Positions 55,302 through 63,045 of a stretch of 64,000 nucleotides of DNA are shown here, piece by piece. The stretch spans positions 67,738-131,737 of the forward strand of contig NZ_JABETO010000002.1 of assembly GCF_013055795.1 (NCBI RefSeq), written 5' to 3'. Under the pieces are notes generated by a model. That model had not been told where the DNA came from. It ran no database searches and saw nothing but the letters and a program-made list of their open reading frames with translations. Positions within the stretch are counted from its first letter, which is position 1; every line of letters starts with the position of its first letter. The position numbers and the translations under genes were made by a program. This DNA comes from Streptomyces sp. I05A-00742. Its GTDB lineage: Bacteria; Actinomycetota; Actinomycetes; Streptomycetales; Streptomycetaceae.

Positions 55302-56291
55302 TTGACCACTCACCTTCGACGTGGCGCCGGTCCGCGGACGGTACTGGCGCTGTTAGCGGCACTCTGCGGGATCGTCGGCGTCACCTCGCTCGGTACGACC
55401 CCGGCGGCGGCGGCCGACCAGCGGCAGGCGATCTACGCCATCGCACACCGGGTCGACACCGTGGAGGGTGTGGACGCCGCGCTCAACCATGGCGCCAACG
55501 CCATCGAGATCGACGTCTGCGCCTGGTGGAACCCGAACGAATGGCGCGCCTACCACGACTGTTCCTCGGCCGGTGACAACCGGCGGGGTCCCAGCTTCGA
55601 CAGCATGATCGACCGGATTCTCTCCAACGCCAAGGCAGGGCGCCGGCCGGCGCTGGTCTGGCTGGACATCAAGGACCCGAACTACTGCGGGGAACAGCCC
55701 AACCGCACGTGCAGCGTCGCCGGACTGCGCGACAAGGCGCAGCGGCTGACGGCCGCCGGGATCCAGGTGCTCTACGGCTTCTACGAGTACCACGGCGGCA
55801 GCGACCCGGACGTCGGCGGCCGGGGCTGGAAGAGCCTGGAGGGCAAGCTCGGCAAGCTGGAGGGCATCACCACCACCGGGACCCGCGATCAGGTCCGGAA
55901 CGCCTTCAACCGGTCCGGTTCCGGGTTCCCGAACGGTCGCCGGGTGATGGACTACGGCGACAGCAACATCCCCAACGGGTTCGGCAACTGCACGGAAGCC
56001 GGCCGCAGCACGTGCGCGGAACTGAAGAAGGGCGCCGCGGACCGTGCCGCAGGACAGCTCGCGGCCACGCTGTCCTGGACGACCACCTACAACGACCCGT
56101 GGTACGTCGACAAGCTGCTGGGCGACGCGCGGGTGGACGGCATCATCGCGGGCTACGGCAACTTCACCGGAGAGCACGAGTACGACAACGGCTGGCAGTG
56201 CGCCAACGCCATCAACCTCATCCGCGACTGGGTGAACCGCCACAGCTCCACCCACCGCATGGCCACCGGCGCCGACCGGATGTTCAGGTAA
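55302..56291 (+). CDS. Secreted sphingomyelinase D / phospholipase D-like enzyme (GDPD fold)
   Basis: The 329-residue exported protein starts at TTG 55302, nine bases after GGAGGAG, with a signal peptide ending near AAAADQ. The mature protein opens IAHRVDTVEGVDAALNHG. GANAIEIDVCAWWNPN and WRAYHDCSS supply the His, Glu, Asp and His found in spider and bacterial sphingomyelinase D/GDPD-like toxins. YDNGWQC and several Cys suggest disulphides. It should cleave choline or similar head groups from lipids. A TTA codon at 55353 in the signal peptide makes translation dependent on the bldA tRNA in Streptomyces. Confidence 0.85.
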   Translation: MTTHLRRGAGPRTVLALLAALCGIVGVTSLGTTPAAAADQRQAIYAIAHRVDTVEGVDAALNHGANAIEIDVCAWWNPNEWRAYHDCSSAGDNRRGPSFDSMIDRILSNAKAGRRPALVWLDIKDPNYCGEQPNRTCSVAGLRDKAQRLTAAGIQVLYGFYEYHGGSDPDVGGRGWKSLEGKLGKLEGITTTGTRDQVRNAFNRSGSGFPNGRRVMDYGDSNIPNGFGNCTEAGRSTCAELKKGAADRAAGQLAATLSWTTTYNDPWYVDKLLGDARVDGIIAGYGNFTGEHEYDNGWQCANAINLIRDWVNRHSSTHRMATGADRMFR

Positions 56292-56328
56292 CGGACGGCG
56301 CCGGGCAGGGACCCCCGCGGGTCCCTCG

Positions 56329-56358
56329 GGCCGTCGGCCGGCATCCCGGCCGACGGCC
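56329..56358. terminator. Terminator after the phospholipase D-like gene
   Basis: GGCCGTCGGCCGG and its exact complement form a 13-bp stem with a CATC loop, followed by TTTGC. Confidence 0.85.
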
Positions 56359-56379
56359 TTTGCGCACTCCGCGCACGCC

Positions 56380-56535
56380 CTAGTCGTCCCCGGAGTCGGA
56401 CGTCCCGCCGCCGTTGCCCCCGCTCCTCCGGCCCGCGGACTTGAACAGGGTGAGGAGGAGGTCGGCGGTCACAGAGACGACGTTCATCCAGCGGGGTACG
56501 TCTGCGTCGGGAGTGTCCTCCGGTGTCGTGGTCAT
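56380..56535 (-). CDS. Small hypothetical protein, 51 residues
   Basis: The frame from ATG 56535 encodes an acidic start (TTPEDTPDADVPRW), a hydrophobic stretch (MNVVSVTADLLLTLF) and a Gly/Ser/Asp tail. A longer frame to 56631 adds residues with no typical start signal. I do not recognise the family. Its place between two hairpins and its biased codons make it a likely small gene, but the evidence is modest. Confidence 0.4.
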   Translation of the reverse strand: MTTTPEDTPDADVPRWMNVVSVTADLLLTLFKSAGRRSGGNGGGTSDSGDD

Positions 56536-56711
56536 GGCGGTTGATCCTAGTTCCGCCCCCAACGCCCGTACCAGGGGACGTGGTCCGTCGACCTCCGCGA
56601 GGAACTCCGGTACACGGCTGTTCGCCTCCACCGCCGGGATCCCCCTCGCCGTACGCGTGGACCGGGGTGGTACGCCCGGGCGGGCGGACGAGCGGCAGGC
56701 CTGCCCGTCTT

Positions 56712-57116
56712 CTACTCCTCGGTCCGCCGCTCGCGCCAGTCGCGCACCACGGTCGCCATGTCGAAGGGCACGAGGTTGAGGGGAGGGCCCTCCGGAGGAC
56801 GCCGGAGCGCTTCGGCGATCTTCTCGTTGATCGCGGTGACGATGCCTCGGACCTCACGCTCCGACCCCGCGCGGGACACCGCCGCGAGGGCGTCCTCGGC
56901 CTCCTTGCGCAGCACGAGCGAGGGCGGCAGGAACGACAGGTTCTCCCGTCGCATCTTCTCCTTGACCCACCACATGTCGTCGTAGGGCCGGTCCAGGCCG
57001 GGCAGCGGCTTGCCGAAGCCCGGGAGGTCGGCGAACGCGCCGCGCGCCTCGGCCTCACGGATCTGGCGGTCGGCCCAGGTCTCGAAGTCGATCCCGGGCG
57101 GCTTGCGTTCGGTCAT
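56712..57116 (-). CDS. DUF1992 (DnaJ subfamily C member 28-like) protein
   Basis: The 134-residue cytoplasmic protein has the DUF1992 signature at the start: DRQIREAEARGAFADLPGFGKPL, then LDRPYDDMWWVKEKMRRENLSFLPPSL (landmarks only). The domain occurs with J domains in eukaryotes and alone in bacteria; its function is not known. Start ATG 57116 has the usual MTERKPPGIDFE opening. It is monocistronic. Confidence 0.88.
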   Translation of the reverse strand: MTERKPPGIDFETWADRQIREAEARGAFADLPGFGKPLPGLDRPYDDMWWVKEKMRRENLSFLPPSLVLRKEAEDALAAVSRAGSEREVRGIVTAINEKIAEALRRPPEGPPLNLVPFDMATVVRDWRERRTEE

Positions 57117-57194
57117 CGGGCGGCTCCCTCACCTGCCGGCAGTTCACGGAGTGCTCGGGTCCCTTCCAGTGTCCCGCACCGCCGTCGGGAGACG

Positions 57195-57557
57195 TCAGGC
57201 GGTGCCCAGGCCGGCGCGGACGAGGTCGAGGATCGCCTCGTCGCCCAGGCCGGAGGCGCGGGCCTCGGAGACCAGCCGGGCGGCGGCGGCGAGCAGCCGG
57301 GCCCGGTCGGCGACGGCGTCGCCCGCCGTGACCACCGCCCCGCGGCCGCGCCGCAGTTCGATCAGCCCTTCCTCGCGCAGCCGCTGGTACCCCCGGAGCA
57401 CGGTGTGCACATTGACACCGAGCGAGTCGGCGAGGGCGCGGGCGGCGGGCAGCCGCTCCCCCGGGCGGACGGAGCCCTCGGCGACGGCGGCCCGGACGGA
57501 GGCGGCGATCTGGTCGCCGAGCGGTACGGGTGCGGCGTGGTCGAGCCGGACGAGCAC
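57195..57557 (-). CDS. GntR-family (YtrA-like) regulator
   Basis: The 120-residue regulator has the short YtrA layout: a winged helix (PLGDQIAASVRAAVAEGSVRPGERLPAARALADSLGVNVHTVLRGYQRLREEGLI; key motif LPAARALADSLGVN) and a small helical tail. GTG 57557 lies one base after the stop of the upstream membrane gene, so the two are cotranscribed. YtrA regulators usually control linked membrane protein genes and themselves. Repeated GAACAA sites upstream of the operon are likely targets. Confidence 0.88.
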   Translation of the reverse strand: MLVRLDHAAPVPLGDQIAASVRAAVAEGSVRPGERLPAARALADSLGVNVHTVLRGYQRLREEGLIELRRGRGAVVTAGDAVADRARLLAAAARLVSEARASGLGDEAILDLVRAGLGTA

Positions 57558-57558
57558 G

Positions 57559-58554
57559 TCAGCCCCCTTCCCGCACGCGCCGGCGGTCACGGTCGACGAG
57601 CGCGTTCAACAGGGCGGCCGCGGTGGCGGCTTCGTCCACCGTGACCACGAACTCGCTGCCGGTCGTCAGCCGGATCACGAGGGCGTCGCCGGAGCGCAGC
57701 ACGAGCCCGCTGCGGCCCGGGCGGGCGCGGTATCCCCAGCCGCCGAACTCGCGGAGGGCGGAGATACCGCGGCTGTCCGCCGACTCGACGCGGTCGAGCC
57801 CGATGCGCAGCCGGGGCCGGGGTGTCCACAGGGGTACGGCGGTCAGGCCGTGCCGGTCGACGGTGACGCGCGCGCCCGGCAGTGCGAGCAGCAGGCCGCC
57901 CACGCCCAGCATGACGAGTCCGGAGCCCCAGCCTGCCGTGAGGCCGATCGCGAGGCCCGCGACGAGCATGGCGGCCCCGACGCCCAGCAGCGGGCGCGAG
58001 ACGACCGACCGGGTCCACACGGCGCCCTCGGACGCGCCGAGTGCCAGGCGGGGTCCGGAGGCCACCGCGGTGACGTCCGTCCGCCGGGCGGGCGGCGCGA
58101 GGACGGCCAGCAGCAGCCCGAGGCCGCCCGCGGCGGCGGCCACCCCGAGCACCGCCACCAGTCCGTCGAGGCGCAGCCGGACGTCCTCCGGCGAGTCGCC
58201 GGCCGCGTTGCCGAGGACGGTCCAGGTGAGCAGGGAGGCGACGAGGGCGGCCACCGCGTAGGCGATTCCGGTGAAGCAGCGCCAGCCGAACGGTTCGAGA
58301 TCGAGGAAGGGGGCCAGCACGGCGAAGACGACCGCGGGCACCAGGACCAACGCCAGGGCCTGGTACGGGAACGCGCCCACGGACGTGAACCCGTCCGCCC
58401 TGCCGGAGCCGGTGAAGTGGACCGCCATCCGGTCCGGCAGCCGGTGCCGCTCGCCGCCGAAGACCGCGAGGAAGACGCCGAGGCCGAGCAGGTGGGGCAG
58501 GGCGATGAGGACGGTACGCCAGGGCCGTCCGACGGTACGTACGGGCAGGTTCAC
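57559..58554 (-). CDS. DUF1648-domain membrane protein
   Basis: The 331-residue membrane protein starts at GTG 58554 after GGAGG. An N-terminal DUF1648 signature (LPDRMAVHFTGSGRADGF) is followed by about six membrane segments and a C-terminal soluble part with a PH-like flavour (LRIGLDRVESADSRGISAL). Such proteins occur with YtrA-type GntR regulators and SdpI-like proteins, but have no assigned function. It is first in a two-gene operon. Confidence 0.85.
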   Translation of the reverse strand: MNLPVRTVGRPWRTVLIALPHLLGLGVFLAVFGGERHRLPDRMAVHFTGSGRADGFTSVGAFPYQALALVLVPAVVFAVLAPFLDLEPFGWRCFTGIAYAVAALVASLLTWTVLGNAAGDSPEDVRLRLDGLVAVLGVAAAAGGLGLLLAVLAPPARRTDVTAVASGPRLALGASEGAVWTRSVVSRPLLGVGAAMLVAGLAIGLTAGWGSGLVMLGVGGLLLALPGARVTVDRHGLTAVPLWTPRPRLRIGLDRVESADSRGISALREFGGWGYRARPGRSGLVLRSGDALVIRLTTGSEFVVTVDEAATAAALLNALVDRDRRRVREGG

Positions 58555-58567
58555 CAATCCACCTCCA

Positions 58568-58602
58568 TTGTTCACATGACTATAGAACAAACCATAGAAC
58601 AA
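58568..58602. promoter_or_regulatory. Probable GntR operator upstream of the DUF1648-gntR operon
   Basis: TTGTTC at 58568-58573 and GAACAA at 58585-58590 form an inverted repeat with 11-bp spacing. A second GAACAA at 58597-58602 repeats ATAGAACAA at a 12-bp interval. The site lies 14 bp before the GTG start. YtrA-type regulators bind such long inverted repeats, so autoregulation is likely. Confidence 0.6.
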
Positions 58603-58643
58603 GGTGGAGAAGAAGAGCAGATCACCGACCCCTCCCACGAAAG

Positions 58644-58659
58644 ATCTCATATTTGAGAT
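58644..58659. promoter_or_regulatory. Inverted repeat just before the HTH-MurA gene
   Basis: ATCTCA-TATT-TGAGAT is a perfect 6-bp-arm palindrome ending 12 bp before the ATG. It is AT-rich and could be bound by the HTH domain of the protein encoded next to it. Confidence 0.55.
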
Positions 58660-58671
58660 ACCGTCTGACTC

Positions 58672-60201
58672 ATGACAGACGCTTACCTCTCCCGCATCGG
58701 CAAGCTCATCCGTGACGCGCGGCAGCACCGCGGCTGGACCCAGTCACAGCTGGCCGACGCGCTCGGCACCAGTCAGAGTGCGGTCAACCGCATCGAACGG
58801 GGAAATCAGAACATCAGTCTTGATATGATCGCCCGTATCGGTGAGGCGCTGGACAGTGAGATCGTCTCTCTGGGCTATGCCGGCCCCATGCACCTCCGGG
58901 TCGTCGGCGGGCGCCGCCTGTCCGGCGCGATCGACGTGAAGACCAGCAAGAACGCCTGCGTCGCGCTGCTCTGCGCCACGCTCCTCAACGCCGGCCGCAC
59001 CACCCTCCGGGGGGTGGCCCGGATCGAGGAGGTCTACCGGATCCTGGAGGTCCTCGGCAGCATCGGCGTCCGCGCCCGCTGGATCAACGACGGGAACGAC
59101 CTGGAGATCGTGCCGCCGGCCGACCTCGACCTGGACGCGATGGACCGCGAGGCGGCCCGGCGCACCCGGAGCGTCATCATGTTCCTCGGCCCGCTGCTGC
59201 ACCGCATGGACCAGTTCGGCATCCCGTACGCCGGCGGCTGCGACCTCGGCACCCGCACCGTCCAGCCGCACATGACGGCCCTGCGCCACTTCGGCCTGGA
59301 GATCACGGCCACCGACGGCACGTACCACGCCAAGGTCGACCGCAGCGTCTCGCCGACCCGCGCCATCGTGCTGACCGAGCGCGGGGACACCGTCACCGAG
59401 AACGCCCTGCTGGCCGCCGCCCGCCACGACGGCGTCACCGTCATCCGCAACGCCAGCTCCAACTACATGGTCCAGGACCTCTGCTTCTTCCTGGAGGAGC
59501 TGGGCGTCCGGGTCGAGGGCGTCGGCACCACCACGCTCACCGTGCACGGCGTGACCGACATCGACCGCGACGTCGACTACGCGCCCTCCGAGGACCCGGT
59601 CGAGGCGATGAGCCTGCTGGCCGCGGCCGTGGTCACCGAGTCGGAGCTGACGATCCGCCGGGTGCCCGTCGAGTTCATGGAGATCGAGCTCGCCGTCCTG
59701 GAGGAGATGGGCCTCGACCACGAGCGCAGCCCCGAGTACCGCGCCAACAACGGCCGCACCCGCCTCCTCGACCTCACCGTGCGCCCCTCCAAACTCCGGG
59801 CCCCCATCGACAAGATCCACCCCATGCCGTTCCCCGGCCTCAACATCGACAACGTCCCCTTCTTCGCCGCCATCGCCGCCTCCGCCCTGGGCCAGACCCT
59901 CATCCACGACTGGGTCTACGACAACCGCGCCATCTACCTCACCGACCTCAACCGCCTCGGCGCCGACGTCAAACTCCTCGACCCCCACCGCGTCCTCGTC
60001 GAGGGCCCCACCCGCTGGCGCTCCGCCGAAATGATGTGCCCGCCCGCCCTGCGCCCCGCCGTCGTCGTCCTGCTGGCAATGATGGCGGCGGAGGGGACGT
60101 CCGTCCTGCGCAACGTGTACGTCATCAACCGCGGGTACGAGGACCTGGCGGAGCGGCTGAACTCGATCGGCGCGCAGATCGAGATCTTCCGGGACATCTG
60201 A
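58672..60201 (+). CDS. XRE-type HTH fused to a MurA-like enolpyruvyl transferase
   Basis: The 509-residue protein has an XRE helix-turn-helix at residues about 8-62 (WTQSQLADALGTSQSAVNRIE). A MurA-like UDP-GlcNAc 1-carboxyvinyltransferase domain runs from about 65. MurA active-site features are kept: KN in KTSKNACVALL, the Cys of AGGCDLGTRTV, and an Asp in FPGLNIDN where MurA has PTD. The last motif and GGCDLG differ in detail from housekeeping MurA, so activity should not be assumed. In S. coelicolor the counterpart is, from memory, SCO5998. It may be an enzyme-regulator of cell-wall precursor genes. Confidence 0.85.
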   Translation: MTDAYLSRIGKLIRDARQHRGWTQSQLADALGTSQSAVNRIERGNQNISLDMIARIGEALDSEIVSLGYAGPMHLRVVGGRRLSGAIDVKTSKNACVALLCATLLNAGRTTLRGVARIEEVYRILEVLGSIGVRARWINDGNDLEIVPPADLDLDAMDREAARRTRSVIMFLGPLLHRMDQFGIPYAGGCDLGTRTVQPHMTALRHFGLEITATDGTYHAKVDRSVSPTRAIVLTERGDTVTENALLAAARHDGVTVIRNASSNYMVQDLCFFLEELGVRVEGVGTTTLTVHGVTDIDRDVDYAPSEDPVEAMSLLAAAVVTESELTIRRVPVEFMEIELAVLEEMGLDHERSPEYRANNGRTRLLDLTVRPSKLRAPIDKIHPMPFPGLNIDNVPFFAAIAASALGQTLIHDWVYDNRAIYLTDLNRLGADVKLLDPHRVLVEGPTRWRSAEMMCPPALRPAVVVLLAMMAAEGTSVLRNVYVINRGYEDLAERLNSIGAQIEIFRDI

Positions 60202-60208
60202 GCGCGGT

Positions 60209-60233
60209 GGCCCCGGAGGGGGACTCCGGGGCC
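60209..60233. terminator. Hairpin between HTH-MurA and the cupin gene
   Basis: GGCCCCGGAG and its complement CTCCGGGGCC pair around five bases, between the convergent stops. Confidence 0.75.
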
Positions 60234-60242
60234 GCCCGCGGC

Positions 60243-60638
60243 CTAGAGCTCGTGCCCCGTCGTGGTGTCCACGTGGGCGGGGATGTCGCCCTCGTGGCGG
60301 TCGCCCGTCGTCGGGGTGCCCGTGGGTTCGAACATCAGGATGGAGGCGCCCTCGGGAGAGGACGGTTTGTGTTCGGTGCCCTTGGGGACGACGAAGGTGT
60401 CGCCCCGGTGCAGTTGGACGGTGCGCTCGGTGCCGTCGGGGGCGCGGAGGGCGAGGTCGAAGCGGCCGTCGAGGACGAGGAAGAACTCGTCGGTGTCGTC
60501 GTGGGCGTGCCAGATGTGCTCGCCGCGGGTGTGGGCGACGCGGACGTCGTAGTCGTTCATGCGGGCGACGATGCGGGGGCTGTAGACGTCGTCGAAGGAG
60601 GCCAGCGCCTCGGTGAGGTTCACGGGTCGGTTGCTCAT
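60243..60638 (-). CDS. Small cupin-domain protein
   Basis: The 131-residue single-domain cupin keeps both metal motifs: HIWHAHDDTDEFFLVLDG (first, with His-His-Glu) and PKGTEHKPSS (second His). It therefore probably binds one divalent metal. Small cupins of this type act as isomerases, dioxygenases or binding proteins, and nothing nearby fixes a substrate. It lies next to the DM13 gene on the same strand, 46 bp downstream. Confidence 0.85.
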   Translation of the reverse strand: MSNRPVNLTEALASFDDVYSPRIVARMNDYDVRVAHTRGEHIWHAHDDTDEFFLVLDGRFDLALRAPDGTERTVQLHRGDTFVVPKGTEHKPSSPEGASILMFEPTGTPTTGDRHEGDIPAHVDTTTGHEL

Positions 60639-60684
60639 GGGCCGATCGTCGCCGGGCGGCGCGGGGGTGTCTTGTACGTTGCTG

Positions 60685-61188
60685 TCATGTCCGGGCGAGG
60701 GGGCTCGCGCCGAAGGACACGTCGAAGCGGTCGCACCAGATGCTGACGCTGGTGTACCGGTCGAGGTCGAGGTCCTTGGGGAGGGCGTAGTTCTGGTCGC
60801 CCTTGTTGCCCTTCAGCGAGCCGAGGCTGATGTGGGCGCCGTCGTCGAAGACGTGCCAGCCCGCGCGGCCCTGCTTCACGGGGGCGTCGCTGAGCAGGAC
60901 CTTCACGTCCGGGCCGTTGCTGGTGTCGAGGCCTTCCAGGCGGAGCGTGCGGCTGCCGTCGGGCAGTTGGAGGACGCGGACGGCGCCGGAGGTGGTGTGT
61001 TCGTGGCTGATGAGGTTGCCGGTGGCCAGGGTGCGTGCGGTGGCGGTGGGGGCGGCCTCGTGGACCGTCTCGTCCTGCCACAGTTTCCAGGGCTGGAACC
61101 AGTACGCGGCGGCCGCGGCCGCCAGGAGCAGCACGCTCGTCGTCCCGATGACGAACGGCTTCCCGCACCACTGTCGTACGCGTCCCAT
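60685..61188 (-). CDS. DM13-domain membrane-anchored protein
   Basis: The 167-residue protein has one N-terminal membrane anchor (VIGTTSVLLLAAAAAAYWF). Its external DM13 domain runs from about residue 55 (GNLISHEHTTSGAVRVLQLPDGSRTLRLE) to YTSVSIWCDRFDVSFG, including the single conserved Cys of the domain. DM13 is proposed to carry electrons in secreted hydroxylation, but experimental support is slim. Start ATG 61188. Confidence 0.85.
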   Translation of the reverse strand: MGRVRQWCGKPFVIGTTSVLLLAAAAAAYWFQPWKLWQDETVHEAAPTATARTLATGNLISHEHTTSGAVRVLQLPDGSRTLRLEGLDTSNGPDVKVLLSDAPVKQGRAGWHVFDDGAHISLGSLKGNKGDQNYALPKDLDLDRYTSVSIWCDRFDVSFGASPLART

Positions 61189-61257
61189 GGCCCCGTCTCC
61201 CGTCTTTCGTTCTCCGGCGGCCTGTTTGCCGGACTGTGACGGTTAACGTCCGAGGCG

Positions 61258-61713
61258 TCAGGTTTTCTCCCGGGGCAGGACCGCGAGACCGTCCAGTTCC
61301 ACCACCGCCTCCTCGTCCCAGAGCCGGACCGCGCCGATGAGGGCCATCGCCGGATAGTCCCGTCCCGCGAGCCGGCGCCAGACGGCCCCCAGTTCGCCGG
61401 CGCTCGCGCGGTAGGCCGCGACGTCGGTGGTGTAGACGGTGACGCGGGCGAGGTCGGCGGGGCCGCCGCCGGTCGCCGCGAGTGCGGTGAGCAGGTTCGT
61501 CAGCGCGCGGTCGAACTGCGCCACGAGGCCGCCCTCGACGACCTTCCCGGTGCCGTCGGTCCCGGTCTGGCCCGCCAGGAACACCAGCCTGCCGCCCTCG
61601 GCGGTCACCGCGTGCGTGAAGCCGCGGGGTGGGGCGAGCTCCGCGGGGTTGAGGCGTTCGAGGTGCGCCGTCCTCTGCTCCTCGCTCGTCTTCTCCTCAC
61701 GCGCTGCGCTCAT
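61258..61713 (-). CDS. RidA-family protein (reactive intermediate deaminase)
   Basis: The 151-residue protein has a 20-residue tail before the RidA fold (RGFTHAVTAEGGRLVFLAGQTG; then VVEGGLVAQFDRALTNLLTALAATGG). The usual catalytic Arg region reads ALIGAVRLWDEEAVVELDGLAV, in place of the canonical SRVCVEVARLP, so the deaminase role is uncertain. Its ATG overlaps the stop of the acyl-CoA dehydrogenase (ATGA), coupling it to aryl-CoA breakdown. Confidence 0.85.
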   Translation of the reverse strand: MSAAREEKTSEEQRTAHLERLNPAELAPPRGFTHAVTAEGGRLVFLAGQTGTDGTGKVVEGGLVAQFDRALTNLLTALAATGGGPADLARVTVYTTDVAAYRASAGELGAVWRRLAGRDYPAMALIGAVRLWDEEAVVELDGLAVLPREKT

Positions 61714-62891
61714 CGGTAGAGCTCCCTCGCGATGATCGTGCGCTGCACTTCGGTCGCGCCCTCGTAGATCCGGGGCGCCCGCACCTCCCGGTACAGGTGC
61801 TCCAGGAGGTGCCCCTGTTCCAGGGCGCAAGCGCCGTGGATCTGGACGGCGGTGTCGACGACGTACTGGGCCGTCTCCGTGGCGTAGAGCTTGGCCATGG
61901 CCGACCGCCCGGCGACGCCCGGCTCCCCCGCGTCGTACGCGGCGGCCGCGGCGTGGACGAGGAGGGACGCCGCCTCGGTGCGCGTGGCCATCTCGGCGAG
62001 CTGGTGGGAGACGGCCTGGAGGTCCTTCAACGGGCCGCCGAAGGCGTGCCGTTCGCCGGCGTGGACGAGGGTGGCGCGCAGGGCGGCGCGGGCCATGCCG
62101 ACGGCGAGGGCTCCGACGCTCGGCCGGAAGAGGTCGAGGGTGCGCAGGGCGACGCGGAAGCCCCCGTCCACCTCGCCGAGGACGTCGTCGGGGCCCACGG
62201 GGACGCCGTCGAAGGTGAGGGTGCCGATGGGGTGCGCGGCGACCATGCGCAGCGGGCGGCCGCCGAGGCCGGGCCGGTCGGCGGGGACCAGGAAGGCCGT
62301 GATGCCGTGGGCGCCGGCGTCCGGCCGGGTCCGGGCGAAGACGGTGTAGAAGTCGGCCTCCGGCGCGTTGGAGATCCATTTCTTCTCGCCGTGCAGGGTC
62401 CAGTCCGAGGGGCCGGCAGGTACGGCGCGCAGCCGCAGGGCGGCGGCGTCGGAGCCGGCGTCCGGCTCGCTCAGCGCGAAGGCGGCGACGGCCCGGCCGG
62501 CGACGACGTCGGGAAGCCAGCGGGCGCGCTGTGCGGCGGTGCCCTCCCGGGCGATCGGGTACGCGCCGAGGCCCTGGAGGGCGAGGGCGGTCTCCGCCTC
62601 GGTGGACTCCTGGGCGATCGACTCGCGCAGGAGGCAGAGGTCGACGGCGCGGACGCCGCCGGCGGAGGGGAAGAGCCGTGCCAGCAGCCCGAGTTCGCCG
62701 AGGGCGGCCACCAGCGGGCGGTTGACGCCGCCGGGCTTGGCGCCGGCGGCGCTTTCGACGAGGGGGCGTAACCGCCGGGCGGTCAGGGTGCGCACCATGG
62801 CGCACCACTCCCGCTGTTCGCGGTTGAGCGCGAACGAGTGCTGGACCAGGGGGTGTTCTCCGGCGGAGCCCGGAGCGGAAGCCTTCGGCAC
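61710..62891 (-). CDS. Acyl-CoA dehydrogenase
   Basis: The 393-residue flavoprotein has the ACAD landmarks FALSEPDAGSDAAALR (FAD/substrate loop), HGEKKWISNAPEADFY and, near the C-terminus, QIHGACALEQGHLLEHLYREVRAPRIYEGATEVQRTIIAREL, with the catalytic Glu in YEGATE. GTG 62891 follows AAAGG; the ORF start at 62927 has no such site. It is divergent from an aryl-CoA ligase, which suggests the substrate is an aromatic or ring-derived acyl-CoA. Confidence 0.9.
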   Translation of the reverse strand: MPKASAPGSAGEHPLVQHSFALNREQREWCAMVRTLTARRLRPLVESAAGAKPGGVNRPLVAALGELGLLARLFPSAGGVRAVDLCLLRESIAQESTEAETALALQGLGAYPIAREGTAAQRARWLPDVVAGRAVAAFALSEPDAGSDAAALRLRAVPAGPSDWTLHGEKKWISNAPEADFYTVFARTRPDAGAHGITAFLVPADRPGLGGRPLRMVAAHPIGTLTFDGVPVGPDDVLGEVDGGFRVALRTLDLFRPSVGALAVGMARAALRATLVHAGERHAFGGPLKDLQAVSHQLAEMATRTEAASLLVHAAAAAYDAGEPGVAGRSAMAKLYATETAQYVVDTAVQIHGACALEQGHLLEHLYREVRAPRIYEGATEVQRTIIARELYR

Positions 62892-62902
62892 CGTCCGTCC
62901 TT

Positions 62903-62951
62903 TCTGTCGCGCTCTGTTGGCTGTCATCTCTGTCGCGCTCTGTTGACTGTC
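62903..62951. repeat. Two 23-bp direct repeats in a divergent catabolic promoter
   Basis: TCTGTCGCGCTCTGTTGGCT begins at 62903 and TCTGTCGCGCTCTGTTGACT at 62929, giving a 26-bp period with one mismatch over 23 bp. They fill the 154-bp gap between the divergent acyl-CoA dehydrogenase and ligase genes, suggesting cooperative regulator binding. Confidence 0.65.
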
Positions 62952-63045
62952 GTCACGGTCTCGTTACGCTGGCAGCGCATCCGTACGGCTGGCAAGACCC
63001 CCACGCACCTCCACCCGTCCTCGGCACGAGGGGGCGCAACCCGTC

